From Spisula solida (lineage: Eukaryota > Mollusca > Bivalvia > Venerida > Mactridae), in assembly GCA_947247005.1 (NCBI GenBank), contig OX365959.1:34802148-34866147 (forward strand): DNA of 64,000 bases. The letters run 5' to 3'. A program made the position numbers and the translations under genes. The first letter of the stretch is position 1. Each line of letters starts with the position of its first letter. Under the pieces are notes generated by a model that searched no databases, was not told the origin of the DNA, and worked only from the letters and a program-made list of their open reading frames with translations. Of this stretch, positions 11,721-24,687 are shown one piece after another.

Positions 11721-12659
11721 ATGTATGACAAATAGCGTCCAAATAAGGATCTATATCAGAGTGATAAACAAGCAGTGCCTTTTAATAATTATACAAAATG
11801 CAACACATATGTCTCATTACACAATATATGTTTGTACATGACATGTAGAACTGTATATTTATTCTTATAATCATCGGCAAACCACAGTAGTTTCTACCGC
11901 TATTATACAAATTATACCAATTCCAATCAAAGAAAACATGTAGTGCCGTCAACGTTAAATGTCGCCTGGTATATTAACCTCTTAATTAATAAGTTGGTAT
12001 TTTTTAACAAACTACTGGGTATACGTATGTTCTTTTAGTTGCATGTATAGAGTCGTATTGGAGAACAAGAAAACGTTATTCTTGGCCAATTGCAGTTCAT
12101 TTATTTCGTACCCTGACTTGTCCGTACTTTCACAATGTTTATAAACTATTAAAGCCTTAGTTGATACAGTTTGTTGCTATTTTAATCAGTAGCAAAATGT
12201 AGTAAGTAACGATGATTAGGACGGTATAGTATGCACATATGAGTGATTTCCTTTTTGGACGTTTCTATTGTGACTTTACAAATCATAAGCTTATCAATAA
12301 AGACCACACAACTTGGATTCAAACGAGATAGAAAAAGTCGCCCGATGCGTCGAATTATATCTGGTCCTGATACTAGTATACCCATGCCACAATCAAACGA
12401 TTATATCTTCCTAATGAGTTAAACCGAAGTCGATACTCGCTAAGTTACTTTCCTTTAGTTTGCGAACAAAGTCAGAGACGTTACTAAGAAAGAACGAGCT
12501 TGTTGTAAGAGAAAGCTGCCACAATGTACAGAAGACAACGAAAAGACGCGAAGTTTGCCAAATGTCATCAAAAGATGCGAGGGTCATTTTATGCTTTGGG
12601 TGCTTCAAGCGAAGGATGCCTTACAGTTGAAGTTACTTATTTATTATTCAGTTCTCTTC
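11721..12659. other. Non-coding stretch, no gene seen
   Basis: Small overlapping antisense frames at 12182-12385 and 12411-12608 have no flanking splice signals or recognisable domains. Confidence 0.4.
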
Positions 12660-13630
12660 ATTGATTCCGTTTTTCCTCAGGTTCGGCCTCTACTGTTCTT
12701 CGCCTTGCAGTTTTCAGTCTTGTTCTCGGTCTCTTAATGCCACGAGGTATCAATTGAGACGCTTGAAGCATATACATTTCCCACTGCGTATGTCTTTGTC
12801 TAGGGGATGAACTCCCAATATGGATTTGGGAGGCATCGTAAACAGGTTGCTCGTGGTCTAGGGGAAGTATATGGGAGGTCATCAGACAAGTTGTGACATC
12901 AGGAGGAATCATGATGATCAAGGAGTATCGGGGTGCATTGCAAAAACTCTCGATGTGCTCGAGACGTTATGCGTCAATTCCTCTTCCTCGGGGATGTACT
13001 TCCGATGGATTTAAGAGCTTAGCAGGCGTCTATGATCCCATTTATCTCAGAGAAGGCATCCGGTGTCTCGGGTAAGCTTCATGAATGTTTTGGGGAATCT
13101 GGAGACATCTTGTGAAAACGCGAGTACATGTACATACGTCAGGGAAATTCAATGCATGCATATTTTTACCCGATGTATTCGCGCTGTCATGTCGGGAATA
13201 ACCTGGGAAGGCATCCCATAAGCGCACCAGAGACTCGGGAATACCAGTTACCATGTTAACTTATGCGCTAGGCATCCCAGTGATATTTGGAACACATTCT
13301 CGGTCTCGGGATTACATTTTGAATTGAAACTTCGGGTATGTCATTTCGGGTCATCGTGAGTAATCGGGGTGGGGGTATCGGTAGACATCGGATGACTCCC
13401 GAGTTGTCCTGAAGTTATACGTTTGTCCAACTGCCTCGATGATTTACTCCCGATGGAAATTAGGGACTTCGGGATGTGTTGGGATCAGGTTCTGCAAGAA
13501 AATCGGTAGTATCGAGAGACATAGACAAATGTGTAATTCCTTATCTCTGATAAGTTCGCATCGTGTACCTTGGCATAGCCCCGACATATGTTCTGGGGAA
13601 TTGTCCCAGTTACCGGAAGCCTACGTCTGA
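12660..13630. repeat. Diverged tandem repeat of CTCCCGATGGATTTAGG-like units
   Basis: GATGAACTCCCAATATGGAT (12807), GATGTACTTCCGATGGAT (12994) and GATTTACTCCCGATGGAA (13440) are variants of one core. It is interleaved with GGCATC/GGCATCC and CTCGGG words that recur throughout. The stretch is GC-richer than its surroundings. Its overlapping short open frames on both strands are by-products of the low stop density. Confidence 0.45.
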
Positions 13631-14439
13631 TAATAGTTGAATGAGACAGGTAGAATTTGTCAAGATATAATATGTTAAAAATATTTGGGCCAAAATATTT
13701 TTCAGATTTGTCGTAGGTAGCCGTTGTGGAAACTTGACATGAGTATTTTCATGTTAGCTTAAATTTGCTTGATATATTCGCAGATTCGCAACTTTGTTGT
13801 TTGGTTGTACTGTTTAGATTTTCCTAATTTGACGTAATCTATATAATGTTGATCAAAAAAGGTTCGCTATGTTTGTCTATTAAGTGTAATAATGTTGTCA
13901 ACCTGATCAATGTATAAGTCTTCAGCAAAGGTCTGAAGTATGACTTGTGTCTCTCTGGTGTTGATTTGTAGTCAAACCTAGTTTGCATACATGTACTTGC
14001 TAAAGAAGAGTATGAAGGGTATTAAAATAATTATCGGATGGCATGATATAGATGTTTATAGAATCACCATCTGAGACATTCAAATATTTAAGTCTGTATG
14101 AAAGTTGTGCCATCAAAGAAAACCAAACTGTGTACTGTACATATAATTCTCAGAACATGTCCCCAAACGACTACCGTATCATTGTTGGGTTTCTCTCTTT
14201 GACGGGATGTGAAACTATTATTCTGCTTGAAAAGATATGAACTTCTGTTGAATATTAGGAGAGACGTACATTCAGATGAGACAGAGAGTTGTACAAACTT
14301 GTTAATGACTGCTGTTTGTTAAAGCTCTATAAAACAAGGCTTGAAATACTTCCGCCAAGAAGTTAAAAAAGAAGTTAAGTTACTAATATTCGAGGGCTGC
14401 TTTCAGCAGTTCAGCTGTTCAGCCACCCTTTGACATTTT
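13631..14439. other. Non-coding stretch, no gene seen
   Basis: AT-rich; no family, RNA gene or terminal repeats recognised. Confidence 0.4.
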
Positions 14440-14735
14440 AAATTCCTTGGTCATTGGGCCACCTAAGGAACCCTGTGTTCGTGTTTCCCTGGGGAGACTA
14501 CTTCTCTCCTGGTGAGTGTGCAGCCAACATCTATCAGCGGCGCCCGGAACTATCAAACGTGTATAGACATCGCCCTAACAGGCATCAATTCACACCTTGG
14601 TTGGGTGGAGCATGTGGGTTATTCTTGCTCAGAGAAATTTGAGCAGTGGTCGAGACGGGGATTGAACACGGGACCGTTCGACCCGAAGCGTGCCTCCCTA
14701 CCTCTAGGTCACTGCTCCCCCATAGATGTGAAGTG
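14440..14735 (-). mobile_element. tRNA-derived SINE (minus strand)
   Basis: Read on the minus strand, 14718 downward begins GGGGAGCAGTGACCTAGAGG, which contains an A-box-like stretch. It is followed about 40 bp later by a B-box-like GTGTTCAATCCC. The remaining ~200 bp is body sequence. A second SINE with the related head GGGGAGCAGTGGCCTACAGA lies at 57030-57162. The tRNA cloverleaf is not intact, so this is a SINE head and not a gene. Confidence 0.65.
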
Positions 14736-15689
14736 ATGCGCATCCATAATGAATACAGAAATCAAGACGTGATCTACTAATTCTTCATACTACTTGCATT
14801 GAACTGAGAAGGTGTTTGTAAATTCACGTGCTATTATATCCACAGTAAATGTTCACAATCAATCTAAAACTAAACAGCGACATTGTAACTTGTCTTATTT
14901 GTACATATATACACTATTGTTTCATGAATGATTTGTGGCGTTTTCTGTATAGATTCATAGTTTAAAATTGCCAAGAACGTTATTGTCTTAAGCACTTAAG
15001 GGGGTATATGCACCTTGTGTTTAATGATCAAAGCTCCCACGGACGGGCATTGGTACCTGCTGTTTCTCGGTACTCTGTAGATGTTATAACACGAAAGGCA
15101 TGCTTTAACTCTATATTCATTCTAATTTAAACAAGACATGAATTAAAATATCAATCTGGTGCTGTATGGAAATATAATATAATGTAACAGTATTCATGCT
15201 TTAAAATGAACCATTCCCCACCTATTTTGAGCTTTTACAAAGGAACAAGTAAAAGTGTATGAATAATTTGCAATATCATTTTGATTATCATCATCTTTTT
15301 ATATTCCTAAAGCATAATTTGAACCTAGTTTTATGTTTGTTCTTATTTATCATACTAAACTCGAAAATACTAATTGCAGCTCACGGTATGCCTACGTTTA
15401 GGTAGCTCATTCCTCCTTAAACGAATGTTGACATATTTTAAATGAATTGGTACATTTCAAAACCAATATAATAGTTGTTACTTGTAATCCCATTTAAATC
15501 AATGCAAACACAATATTACTTATTTATAATACTGTTGACGCTATTATGTTAGTTTGGGTTCATGTGTCATTTTAACCCCCACCCACTTTAAGCAAACGTG
15601 TGCCCTTAAATCATTGAGAAGGTAAGTGTCAAGTTAACATATCAATAGCTTAGTATCTCACCATTAAATAAGAATCATTTAGGCTTTCA
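14736..15689. other. Non-coding stretch, no gene seen
   Basis: No exons, RNA genes or repeat termini could be supported. Confidence 0.4.
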
Positions 15690-16010
15690 AATAGCAAAAA
15701 TGACGACATTATAACACATAGATGGTTCACACACGTCGAATTTTTATGAAAAATATTGCTAATTTTAGGTGTTCTCATCAATATTCATGAGTATACAAAT
15801 GCATGAATTAATAAAAAGTTATTTTTATTAATAGCCCAGTGCATTAGCTTCATTTTGGTACCATTTGTAAAAATTTTGACCGAAAACTGACAGAGATATA
15901 ATGATATTTCGAGGGAGATATATAAAAAATGCACTCATTTGACCTTTGACCTAATTCTGAGAAAACGAGGCAAAATCACGGATGGCATCCGGCCGTTTCA
16001 GATTGCACAC
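15690..16010 (-). repeat. Dispersed repeat, copy 2 (inverted relative to 11100-11720)
   Basis: On the minus strand the words AGGTCAAAGGTCAA, GTGCATTTTT, GGTCAAAAT, GGTACCAAAATGAAGCTAAT and TACTCATGAATATTGATGAG follow the same order as in the copy at 11100-11720. Confidence 0.65.
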
Positions 16011-17218
16011 ATGTCAAAGATAACATATAGCATGGATGCCACATTCTACTCTCCGATGCCATGGCTCGTCACATTTTCTCCGTATGGACTCCCGACTAGA
16101 ATGCGATCTACAAATTGAGCTAGAACAGTCGGTTCACATACAGTTAATACAGAACTATCTATTATAATGATGTATATCCATGGTATTAATAAACAGGGAG
16201 TAATCAATATCACAGAGACATATACCACGATCAATAACTGAAGAATAATGTATTATCATACATGTTATAGATCTACATGACGAACGTTCAGTCACGAATT
16301 TTATCAACTTCAATCCCCAACATCGGACACATTTTTATGCGAAAATTCATCTCGTGATGGTAAGATTTGATAAATCGAAATATAGCATTTTAAATGTTTT
16401 TTTAAAGAAGTGAAGCAGTATAAATACGTGCTATTGCTACGTTGTTAATAGCATTCGAAATTTCAGTAAGAATTGACGTTAAGTACACGTACAGGATATT
16501 TGTCTGAGCACCATCGGAGTTTCAGCTACGACACAATATCAGTTTCACGCACGGGAAATTTGGCAAATAGCAATAATTATGCCAAACTCTCATTAAATCA
16601 TGTGAACACTATCTCGTCATGTGACCGCCATCTATGATAGAATACTAATTCTCGAGCCATTGTATTACCAATCATGTAGACCATAACAGGATACCAATCA
16701 ATATCAAAATGGGACATACCTTTTGGGAAAAAGCAACACCAGAAAACCACATACATTTACGTAAAAACAATACCAGAACAGCACATACCTTCAGGAAAAA
16801 GCAACATCGGAAAAGCACATACATTTAAGAAAAAGCAACATCGGAAAAGTAAATACCTCAAGATATTCGGAATAATTTCCACTAATATTCTGTGCTCTTA
16901 CACGTAAAGTTCAATGCACACCTTATTGTCACTGATTGATAGTAATTGCTTGTATTTAGACTATGGGTAGTGCAAGTTTGACGAATTAATTGGACGAGAA
17001 TGTCCTGGTTAAACATTTCCCTTTTTGTCGATCTAAATAGATGTGTCCGTGCTGTACGAGTGCAGTCTGCTCATCATTATTTCACCAATGATTTGTAATT
17101 CGAATGATTGATTTAGTTAAATAGTTCACATAACTGCGTCATACTGTCGTATTTCAACATGAACTTAAATGCACCTGTTGTGTTGTATGCATCTCGATAA
17201 CGCGTGCAGTGAAACTTA
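16011..17218. other. Non-coding stretch
   Basis: A short local repeat of AAAAGCACATACATTTA and AAGCAACATCGGAAAA words occurs at 16725-16860 (about four units of roughly 38 bp). Otherwise nothing was recognised. Confidence 0.45.
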
Positions 17219-17435
17219 CTGTAAAATCATTATTTTTCGAGGGAGTTAAATTTTCCTTGATTTCGATGTTGAACTCAACCACGAAATATAATCCCCACGA
17301 TTAATCGACCATTCAAATATCGAACATGGGTCTATCCTTTCATGTTTTGTAATCCACGAATTAAAGACCCCACGAAAATGCATTTTTATCAAAATCCACG
17401 AAATTTAATACCCACGAAAATATGTTATTTTACAG
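17219..17435. mobile_element. MITE with CTGTAAAAT termini and TA duplication
   Basis: The left end CTGTAAAATCATTATTTTTCG and the right end CGAAAATATGTTATTTTACAG are imperfect inverted complements, flanked by TA on both sides. The interior repeats CCACGAAAT/CCACGAATT words. Length 217 bp, no coding capacity. A TA duplication fits the Tc1/mariner superfamily (inference). Related copies are at 24059-24269 and, truncated, at 3035-3112. Confidence 0.8.
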
Positions 17436-19796
17436 TATATGGGCGTGGCTTAATCACCTCGAATTAATGATCGACTGGAATGAACGATCAATGAACTTTA
17501 AAATTCGACTAAAAACGTCTTTGTCATCTTGGTTAATTGGTTTTCAATTATGCCTTACCTAAACTTGCACCTACATCGTGTAATGTTGTTGTCCATCATA
17601 TCCTAGCTAGGCAGATCCGGGATCGATCTTTATGGGTAATTATTTTTGCAGGCGGTAATCATAAACCATGTGTGCAGCGGCTGGGTGGTAAAGTGAACAG
17701 TGCTGTAACAATCGCTTATACTTTCTTGGGCCAAATTGACACTTGAAAGTAGGTTATTGTAGGCTACCCAGTTTCAGTTGTGTTTGTCCTTGTACTTGTA
17801 CTTCGCGTGTTCTTTTCGTGCCTTTCATGAGCTGTTGTTTCTGCTGAATGATGTCTTCCCTGTTCAATTTGTTCTTATCTTTATGCCAGGTTTTTTTCTG
17901 AATCATCGGTTACAGTAATGACTTCCACGTCGGAAGCTGTTAAAACCATTTCGGGAAGTCAGCTTGGGTAAACTGAAGTCTTTTTAACTTGAACAACGTA
18001 AAATGGCTTCAAACTGACAAACTGACGTGTTGTGGTTGGGTGTTATGCGGTTTCTATAGAGCTAAAATGTCAAGATCTGCTGCTGGTTGAGTATAGTAGT
18101 GACACGGCGTCCCATCTCTGTGACAAGAGAAATGCGGGATGTGGGAATTTGTCTACGACGGAGTCACTCGGACGTAACGTCAAAAGTTGGGGTCTAGACT
18201 GTAACAAAAAGACGTTCGTTTATTTGACATTTATAATACATGTAGTTAAAAGACGCCTTAAATGATGACCCTTTGATGATGACGATTACACGCATCAAAC
18301 GTTTAAAAAGCGTCCAAAACGTGCAGGATGGACATTTTTTCATCATCGAAGTAGGGAGTGTTATTTTTACATTCCAATCGATATCAATGGAACGTTCACT
18401 TGTTTACAAACAATAGTCCAGATGTATGTCGGAAATAAATAAAAATCTCAAAATGCATCGGGTTTCGATTTTTTCGCATTTAGATTTTAGCACTGTTGGC
18501 ACAAAGTGGACATTTTTCATCAACGTCCGATCAGTTTCATAACAGATGAAAATAAATAATGGCCTAGATTTATTTTGAGAAGAGTTAATATTTAAGTATC
18601 TCAAAAAGCGCCGAATTTCAGCAAAATTACGCAATTTACAACTTTTCATTATGGTGGCCACCTTCCTTATTTTTTACGCTTTGGTCATTTAACTTGCGCC
18701 ATTTCAGTTCTGACATTCGGGACGTCTTTCAGCAAAACTTCCTGGTTGGTTTTTCGCCGTGTCGAACCCCTTTGACCTTTGTCAATACATTAATGATTGC
18801 ATATACATGGGTCCGGCCGCATGTAGTAGATATATATACAGTTGATTGAGTGGTTATTGTTCAGCCTATGTCGGGCTGTATGTAGCAGATCTATATACTG
18901 TACATAGAGTGGTTATTGTTTAGCTAGGTCGCTGATGATGACATATGACTTCATTCTTCATTAATACCCATCATGTACACCAATCATTCACAGTGTATTG
19001 TTTACTTTGATATAACACCGATGTCCCGCCATAAAATGTAATATAGACAAATTGGAAGGATAAATCAACCCAACTCTAAAACGAATTGACTGGCGGCACA
19101 ATGAAACCTGTCAAATCGACATTTTCTACGGGCCGAGTTTAAAATGTAGAGACATAAAACAATGTGATCAATATGACCTTAACTTGTCAAACAAGTATTG
19201 GTTTCTAAGTCGTACATATACGGACAGATGACCACTTATCACTCCCCTCACATGTGTGATGTTGAGTGAAGAGGCAAAGGTTGGACATGATCCCTGTTAT
19301 TTTAACACTTTATGATTGCAGAGCAACAAGCTTAAACATTCAATAATTCGCTGGCTTGGAATTAGAATTTCAAAAGTGCAAAATCAATATTTTGAGAAAA
19401 CAAGAAAAAACTGTCGAAAAACTACTCTTTACTTATGGAAAAAAAAGCTTTTAAAACTTCAGTTTGGTCAACATGACCACTTCCGATTTTCATGAAATAG
19501 TCCCTGGTTCGATTCTTGACCAGGACACTTAAAGGACATCATTTCTTAAACGCTTTTTAGTATTTCCCACTCAACTAGAGATGAACTGGTTGGAAACCCA
19601 GAGGTAGTATCCCATGTATCGGTGCTGTACACTGGATTCCTTGAATTTATGGATTTTAACTCTGCCCTACCAGCAACATTGTGTACGGATTTTGATAAAA
19701 GTTAAGTTTTATGTATGATATATTGTCGTGAAGTGTGCAGTTCAAACTAGAATTATCACTATCGTGACCAGGGCCCAGTGGTAGCATGTCAGAAGA
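17436..19796. other. Non-coding stretch, no gene seen
   Basis: Frames at 17537-17746, 18032-18265 (plus) and 18404-18661 (minus) show no recognisable domain and no splice-site series. Two similar ~70-bp segments near 18828-18935 (ATGTAGTAGATATATATACA and TGTAGCAGATCTATATACTG, each followed by GAGTGGTTATTGTT) form a small direct duplication. Confidence 0.4.
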
Positions 19797-19818
19797 GGGG
19801 GGGGGGGGGGGGGGGGGG
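19797..19818 (+). repeat. 22-nt poly-G tract
   Basis: An uninterrupted run of 22 G in AT-rich DNA. It could form a G-quadruplex and is a likely site of sequencing or assembly length error. Confidence 0.95.
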
Positions 19819-20099
19819 TATAGAAGAATAGTGGGGTTGCATAATTACCAGTGCTATTAGTTGCAATTTTCTGTACTAAGACAAAATTATAAAGTCATAA
19901 TATATATCTATATATGTACTGATGTCTGAAATAAAGTAATTCAATTTCTCCTAAATTAGAAACAATGGTGAACTTTGACTTTTGTTAAGTTTGAACTTAT
20001 TTTTGATATACTAAGTGTGCACACCTAATTCAATTTAATAATGACATTGGTTTCATTGACATTGCCCTGTTCCTATATCATCCTGATAGGTCAATATTA

Positions 20100-20841
20100 A
20101 TTGCAAGATGGACATACACAAACAGAACTACATTAATATGTTTGTTCTGTGTGCAAGTGTTTAAAGAAATAAGTCAAAATTTACTAAAGCTAAAGTTGTT
20201 GCCCTTTGTTACAAATGTGAGTATTGTTTTTTGCTCCACAAACATGTACTTATTGTCGTAGTCAATACCAGTAAGTTTCATATGAATATCTTGTACGGTT
20301 TTTGAACTATGGCCAATGTTAAAGTTTTTGAAGCTGAAAAAGGGGCGTAATTCAAAACTTATCAAAGCTAGAGTTGTTGCCCTTTACTTCAGATATGTGT
20401 ATTATCACTGGCAATAAGTACAGCAAGTGTCATACGAATATCTATTATGGTTTATTAGGAAAATTGGAATTGAACAATGGGCCATAATTATTCTAATAAT
20501 TTAGCTAGAGTTATGTAACTTGTCGTAAATTAACGTACTGTTGTTGTGAGCTTATGTTTAAAGTTAATAACTTTAATAGTTTGTAAGTTATTAAGAAAAA
20601 AAGCTGAAAAATGAGGAAAATTTGAATTTTACAAAGGGCCATAATTCTTCCAATATTGTAGCTAGAGTTATGTGACTTGCCATATAATAGCGTACTGTTG
20701 ATGTGAGCTTATGTGTAAAGTTTAAAGTTAATACCTATAATGGTTTGCAAGTTATTCAGAAAAAACATGAAAAATGTGGACAGACAGACGGACAGGGTGA
20801 TTACTATAGGGCACGCAAAAAAATTTTTGCGGGGCCCTAAT
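20100..20841 (+). repeat. Diverged ~150-bp tandem units, GGCCATAATT / GCTAGAGTTATGT
   Basis: About four diverged units can be followed: AAAGCTAAAGTTGTTGCCCT (20187), AAGCTAGAGTTGTTGCCCT (20366), GGCCATAATTATTC with GCTAGAGTTATGTAACTT (20480), and GGCCATAATTCTTCC with GCTAGAGTTATGTGACTT (20637). The block ends in CAGACAGACGGACAGG and AAAATTTTTGCGGGGCCC. I associate repeats of this type with bivalve genomes (recollection, not checked). Confidence 0.65.
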
Positions 20842-21059
20842 TAAATGATTGCATTTGACCCGTTTAAAATATTGGATCAAATGTTGAATTGGGTATTTGA
20901 GGGCCAGTCATAAAGTAAGACTCCTGTCTATTTTAAAATAGTATAGTAGTGATGGATTTTTTAACCATGTTGAATCCCTTTGTAATGTCGAACAATAGCT
21001 AATGTTTCTTTGTTGTACATGTATCAGACTTAAAATAAAGATTGCATTGCATTGCATTG
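20842..21059 (+). mobile_element. Probable 3' end of a LINE with (ATTGC)n tail
   Basis: The segment ends AATAAAGATTGCATTGCATT, continuing as a short ATTGC microsatellite at 21044-21059. A polyadenylation-like hexamer followed by a short tandem tail is typical of some non-LTR retrotransposon 3' ends. No reverse-transcriptase frame is present upstream, so any copy is severely 5'-truncated. Confidence 0.45.
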
Positions 21060-21379
21060 TAATAATCGACGGTAAAAAGTTTGCTGGTCGATGAATTAAA
21101 TTAAAACTCAGAACATAATATCAGTTGCATTTTTATTGCAAAGTGAAAAAAGACACAAAGCATGAAAAAATGATACAAAAGCAAAGAAATCATATGTAAA
21201 GAATAGAAAAAGTAACGAATATTGTGTCAAACAGATACACATGTATATTATATAAATTAATAAATAAGTATTAAATTATTTTGTCAAAATATTCATAGTA
21301 CATTTATGTACATGCATGTAAATGTATATGAGTAAAATATAAATGCAGGAAACATACTTAATTATTTTCTCAAACCTTT

Positions 21380-21690
21380 CTTAACTCTTTACGCCATAGA
21401 CCCCTTGGTACTGTATCAAAGCACTTAAGAAATTCTTAAACTTACGCTCAAATTTAAATTCTTAATTATTCTTTAAAACCTACATATTGGGAACGGATGT
21501 GGTTTGTAGCGGCTCGTTAACTGAAGTAATGGTGATATTGAACAACCTTTATCACCATTTACATATGTTAAAGAATTTTAAAGAATTTAAATTTGAACGC
21601 AAGTTTAAGATTTCCGTAAGTGCTTTGATATAATAGTTCCATGAACCATTTAGAGTTGCCTGGTTAAGGACTAAAGAGTTAGCACGAGAA
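21380..21690. repeat. Inverted repeat, arms about 60-75 bp
   Basis: ATCAAAGCACTTAAGAAATT and CTTAAACTTACGCTCAAATT (21416-21465) have inverted counterparts at 21575-21637 (AATTTGAACGCAAGTTTAAG, GTAAGTGCTTTGATAT). Pairing weakens outward to AACTCTTTA/TAAAGAGTT near 21383 and 21680. The loop is about 100 bp. This is probably an old foldback MITE. Confidence 0.75.
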
Positions 21691-24058
21691 CTAGCAGATG
21701 ATACAATCAGTACTGAACATGGTAGGTTATATACCATAAAAACACATGCATAGCACGCATGTTTGTCAACCAAGAATCATAACCAGAAGATGGATGTGTA
21801 ATCATTTTCCAGGACTCAGAATGGACAAAATCGGAATATTCTATTCTGATAATTTTATCTCATCTTTTTTTACCTGCATGCAATCTACAGATACCGGCAA
21901 TGCATGGGGTTTTATGGTAAGGTAGATCATTCCGAACACACAATAACAAGGTACATGTATTGTATATTGTTGAAATCATTTCCATTGTACATTATAAAGT
22001 AAATGTACACCACAGATGTAAGTAACAACAGATAGTGTCATATACACTGTATAGTTAATGAACCATATTAGAATAGGAAGAAATGACTACAAAATACGAG
22101 AATACCAGCTGAAGATAAAGCAACATCCAGATGGTATATACGGTGATAAGCCTTTCGATTTTAATGATAAATCACAGCACTTAAAGTTTATGTCGTTCAT
22201 GAATTAAGTTTCGGTAAATACCGTGATTTGTATTAATTTAGGGTGAACATTTAGTTTTATAAAATTGTCTTGAAAAATTCATGCTTTTTAAATGAAAATT
22301 ATATAATATATCTTAATATGCATAAAATACTATAATTATGCACTGCCGAAGAGTTAATACAAATATTATGCTACAAATCATTGAAAAATTCTTTTGTATG
22401 AATTTTTCTAAATACCCTGATAATCTTCCTTTTCCAATTGACTTTAAGGGCTGTTACAGAAAACATGCCTGGTGGGTATTTGTGGTAACACATTGAAATA
22501 CTGTTAGATGGGGCATCAGAACACGTATATTTCTGTGGATGCGGGTATGGTTTAGAGTGTTGCCATTTTTTAAGGAACAGTCTTTAGGTACAACTTGATC
22601 ACAAAGCGACTTGCAACTGTTTACAATATTTGGTTTTCAAACTCTTTAGAGAGATACCTTACAACTTCAATAACAGATGAATGTAAAACTAAACAATAGC
22701 AGTAAATGTGTAAAATCTAACAGAATGTTTAACAATAACACAATTGAAACCAATAAAATCATATGTGGAACAAACAACTGACAACAGATATGTTTATCAA
22801 ATTTATTTTTTTACCACATTTCGGCTTAAACATAAGCCTTCATTGGGGCATGATAATGTACCTTCTTACAATGTTAATAAATCATTGTGGAAAAATATGA
22901 GTTATACACAAATCAAGTCATAGTCATAATAAACACAAGATCAATGCACACATGACAATAATTTGAACACAGATAATATCATTTAGATCACATATATTAT
23001 ATGTATAAATAAGAGATTACTACAAGAAAAAGATATAAATCAGATCTTTGAAATCAACAGATTATGCTCAGATCACCATGTAAATATGGACGGATAAATA
23101 AGTATTCGTTTTGATATACAATGAAATACAAAACAACAAAATATGTATGAGATACAACATTGTATGTGATATGTCCTGGTATGTCATAATATGTAAATGC
23201 TACTACACAATATGTTATATTATAAATTATCACATAGACAAAAATATTTTGATTATGAAAGCAATTACATGCACAAGTATAATCAATAAATTTCATTAAG
23301 TAACAGTTAAAGGACCCAAGGTGGCCTTATCTTATAGCGCCTAAAAGCGGCCTTTATAGTTCTGTCTGGATCCACAATACAAAAGAGACAATGCCTCCGA
23401 CTAGAACATAAAGTATGACAAGCTTCATCAACAAACTCTATGTATTCATTTTGATCTTTGTCACAAACTTTTAAAGCAAAAATTGACAATATAATTTGAG
23501 ATTGGTTTTTGTTAACAGATAAAACATAGGTAGTCGTAGTAACAATGTGCATGAAGAAACTACAAAGAATTGTAATGGCCTACTATCACAAATATTGATA
23601 CATATTGCATCTGACAACATTGAGCATTTCTTATACAAGAGTATCACATGTACACTGCTATATAAAAGTTCTAACAAACTAGTAACTCATGAAAAAGACA
23701 TCTCCATTATTTCAATGCTTTGCTTAATTTCCCCTCTTTGACAGACATCAATATTACACTTTTGCTTAATTTCAGCATTATCAGGCATGAGTAGTACTTT
23801 TTTCCTTGACTTTACTCGTTTTTTTGTCAAATTTCCACTATTAACCCTTTAGAAACACTACTGCTTAAGACCTAAATAGCTGTTTTTCTTAATTTGAGGA
23901 GCAAATCATCATGACGGGTAGAAAACTGCTCATAAATCACTTTAACAAACTCATTCATGGAATGTATAAATACTGTTTCAACAATAGCTGTAAATAATTC
24001 ACTACTGAAACAACAATGAACTCAATAAATTAAACATATAAAACTTCAATTACTCATA
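21691..24058. other. Non-coding, downstream flank of the minus-strand gene
   Basis: No exon was supported. The 3' UTR of the minus-strand gene (distal stop at 24594) may extend into the upper part. Overlapping sense and antisense frames at 23054-23299 and 23307-23741 are AT-rich coincidences. Confidence 0.4.
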
Positions 24059-24269
24059 CTGCAAAATCATACATTTTCGCGATGTTAAAACTTCGTGAAT
24101 TTGCTATTGTGAAAAGGTGTATGGGGTAAAATATTTGTGATGTTAAAACTTCAGAAAGAACCATGCTACATATTTCACTGCCGTAGTTTATATGTTCATG
24201 AGTATAGAATTTTGCAAACTTCTCAAATCTGCTTACATTGCAAAAATTAAATAATATCTGAATTTACAG
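24059..24269. mobile_element. Second MITE with CTGTAAA(T) termini and TA duplication
   Basis: The left end CTGCAAAATCATACATTTTC and the right end CTGAATTTACAG are inverted complements at their tips, flanked by TA (24057-24058 and 24270-24271). Interior words (GATGTTAAAACTTCGTGAA and GATGTTAAAACTTCAGAAA) repeat. It is similar in size (211 bp) and ends to 17219-17435. Confidence 0.65.
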
Positions 24270-24467
24270 TATTATCTGAGACTACCCTGTTAACCAGTGA
24301 TACATTCTGTAAACCAATCAAAAAGTAGTTTTTATTCTTTTACACTTTAAAACAGCTAGTGTTTCATTCTGTAAACCATTCAAAACAAGTGTTTCAATTC
24401 TCTTGACCAATTAGTGAGCTGTTAAGTAACAAACTAATTGGAAAGTCAAAGTGAAATTGAACACATT

Positions 24468-24547
24468 GTCCTCAACTTATATAATACAACAGCAGTATCA
24501 CTAACTTAAATCCTGGACCAATGGAAAACCTCATAACAAGCAGTCAA
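24468..24547 (+). repeat. 80-bp direct repeat, copy A (just 3' of terminal exon 10b)
   Basis: Base-for-base identical by eye to 25710-25789. It begins GTCCTCAACTTATATAATAC and ends AACAAGCAGTCAA. It lies 46 bp beyond the distal stop codon of the minus-strand gene, probably in its 3' UTR. Confidence 0.95.
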
Positions 24548-24593
24548 CCAATAGAAAACAATGTAACAAGCTGTCGACCAATCAGAAAGCTTC

Positions 24594-24687
24594 CTAGGAC
24601 ACAGAACACGCCCACCATCCTTCCTCCTCTTCCATCTGTGGTAACAACTCTGGTGGCGGCTCCTTGAACTCACAGGGGAAGTACAAC
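24594..24687 (-). CDS. Alternative terminal coding exon 10b (distal)
   Basis: The acceptor TTTCAG precedes 24687. Entering in phase 2 from exon 9 it encodes LYFPCEFKEPPPELLPQ, an acidic stretch, WWACSVS and a TAG stop. It aligns residue for residue with exon 10a (LFFPIQFQEPPPDLLPF). Charges and polarity are preserved while many codons differ, which points to selected coding use of both. Its tail is four residues longer and ends in a Cys-Ser-Val-Ser tail. Confidence 0.85.

Noticed and set aside
12660..13630. Cluster of short overlapping frames as a gene
   Set aside because: Frames on both strands with no start context, splice series or recognisable residues; the stretch is a diverged GC-richer repeat.
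18404..18661. Minus-strand 85-codon frame with a basic N-terminus
   Set aside because: No recognisable domain, no neighbouring exon with matching phase, AT-rich context.
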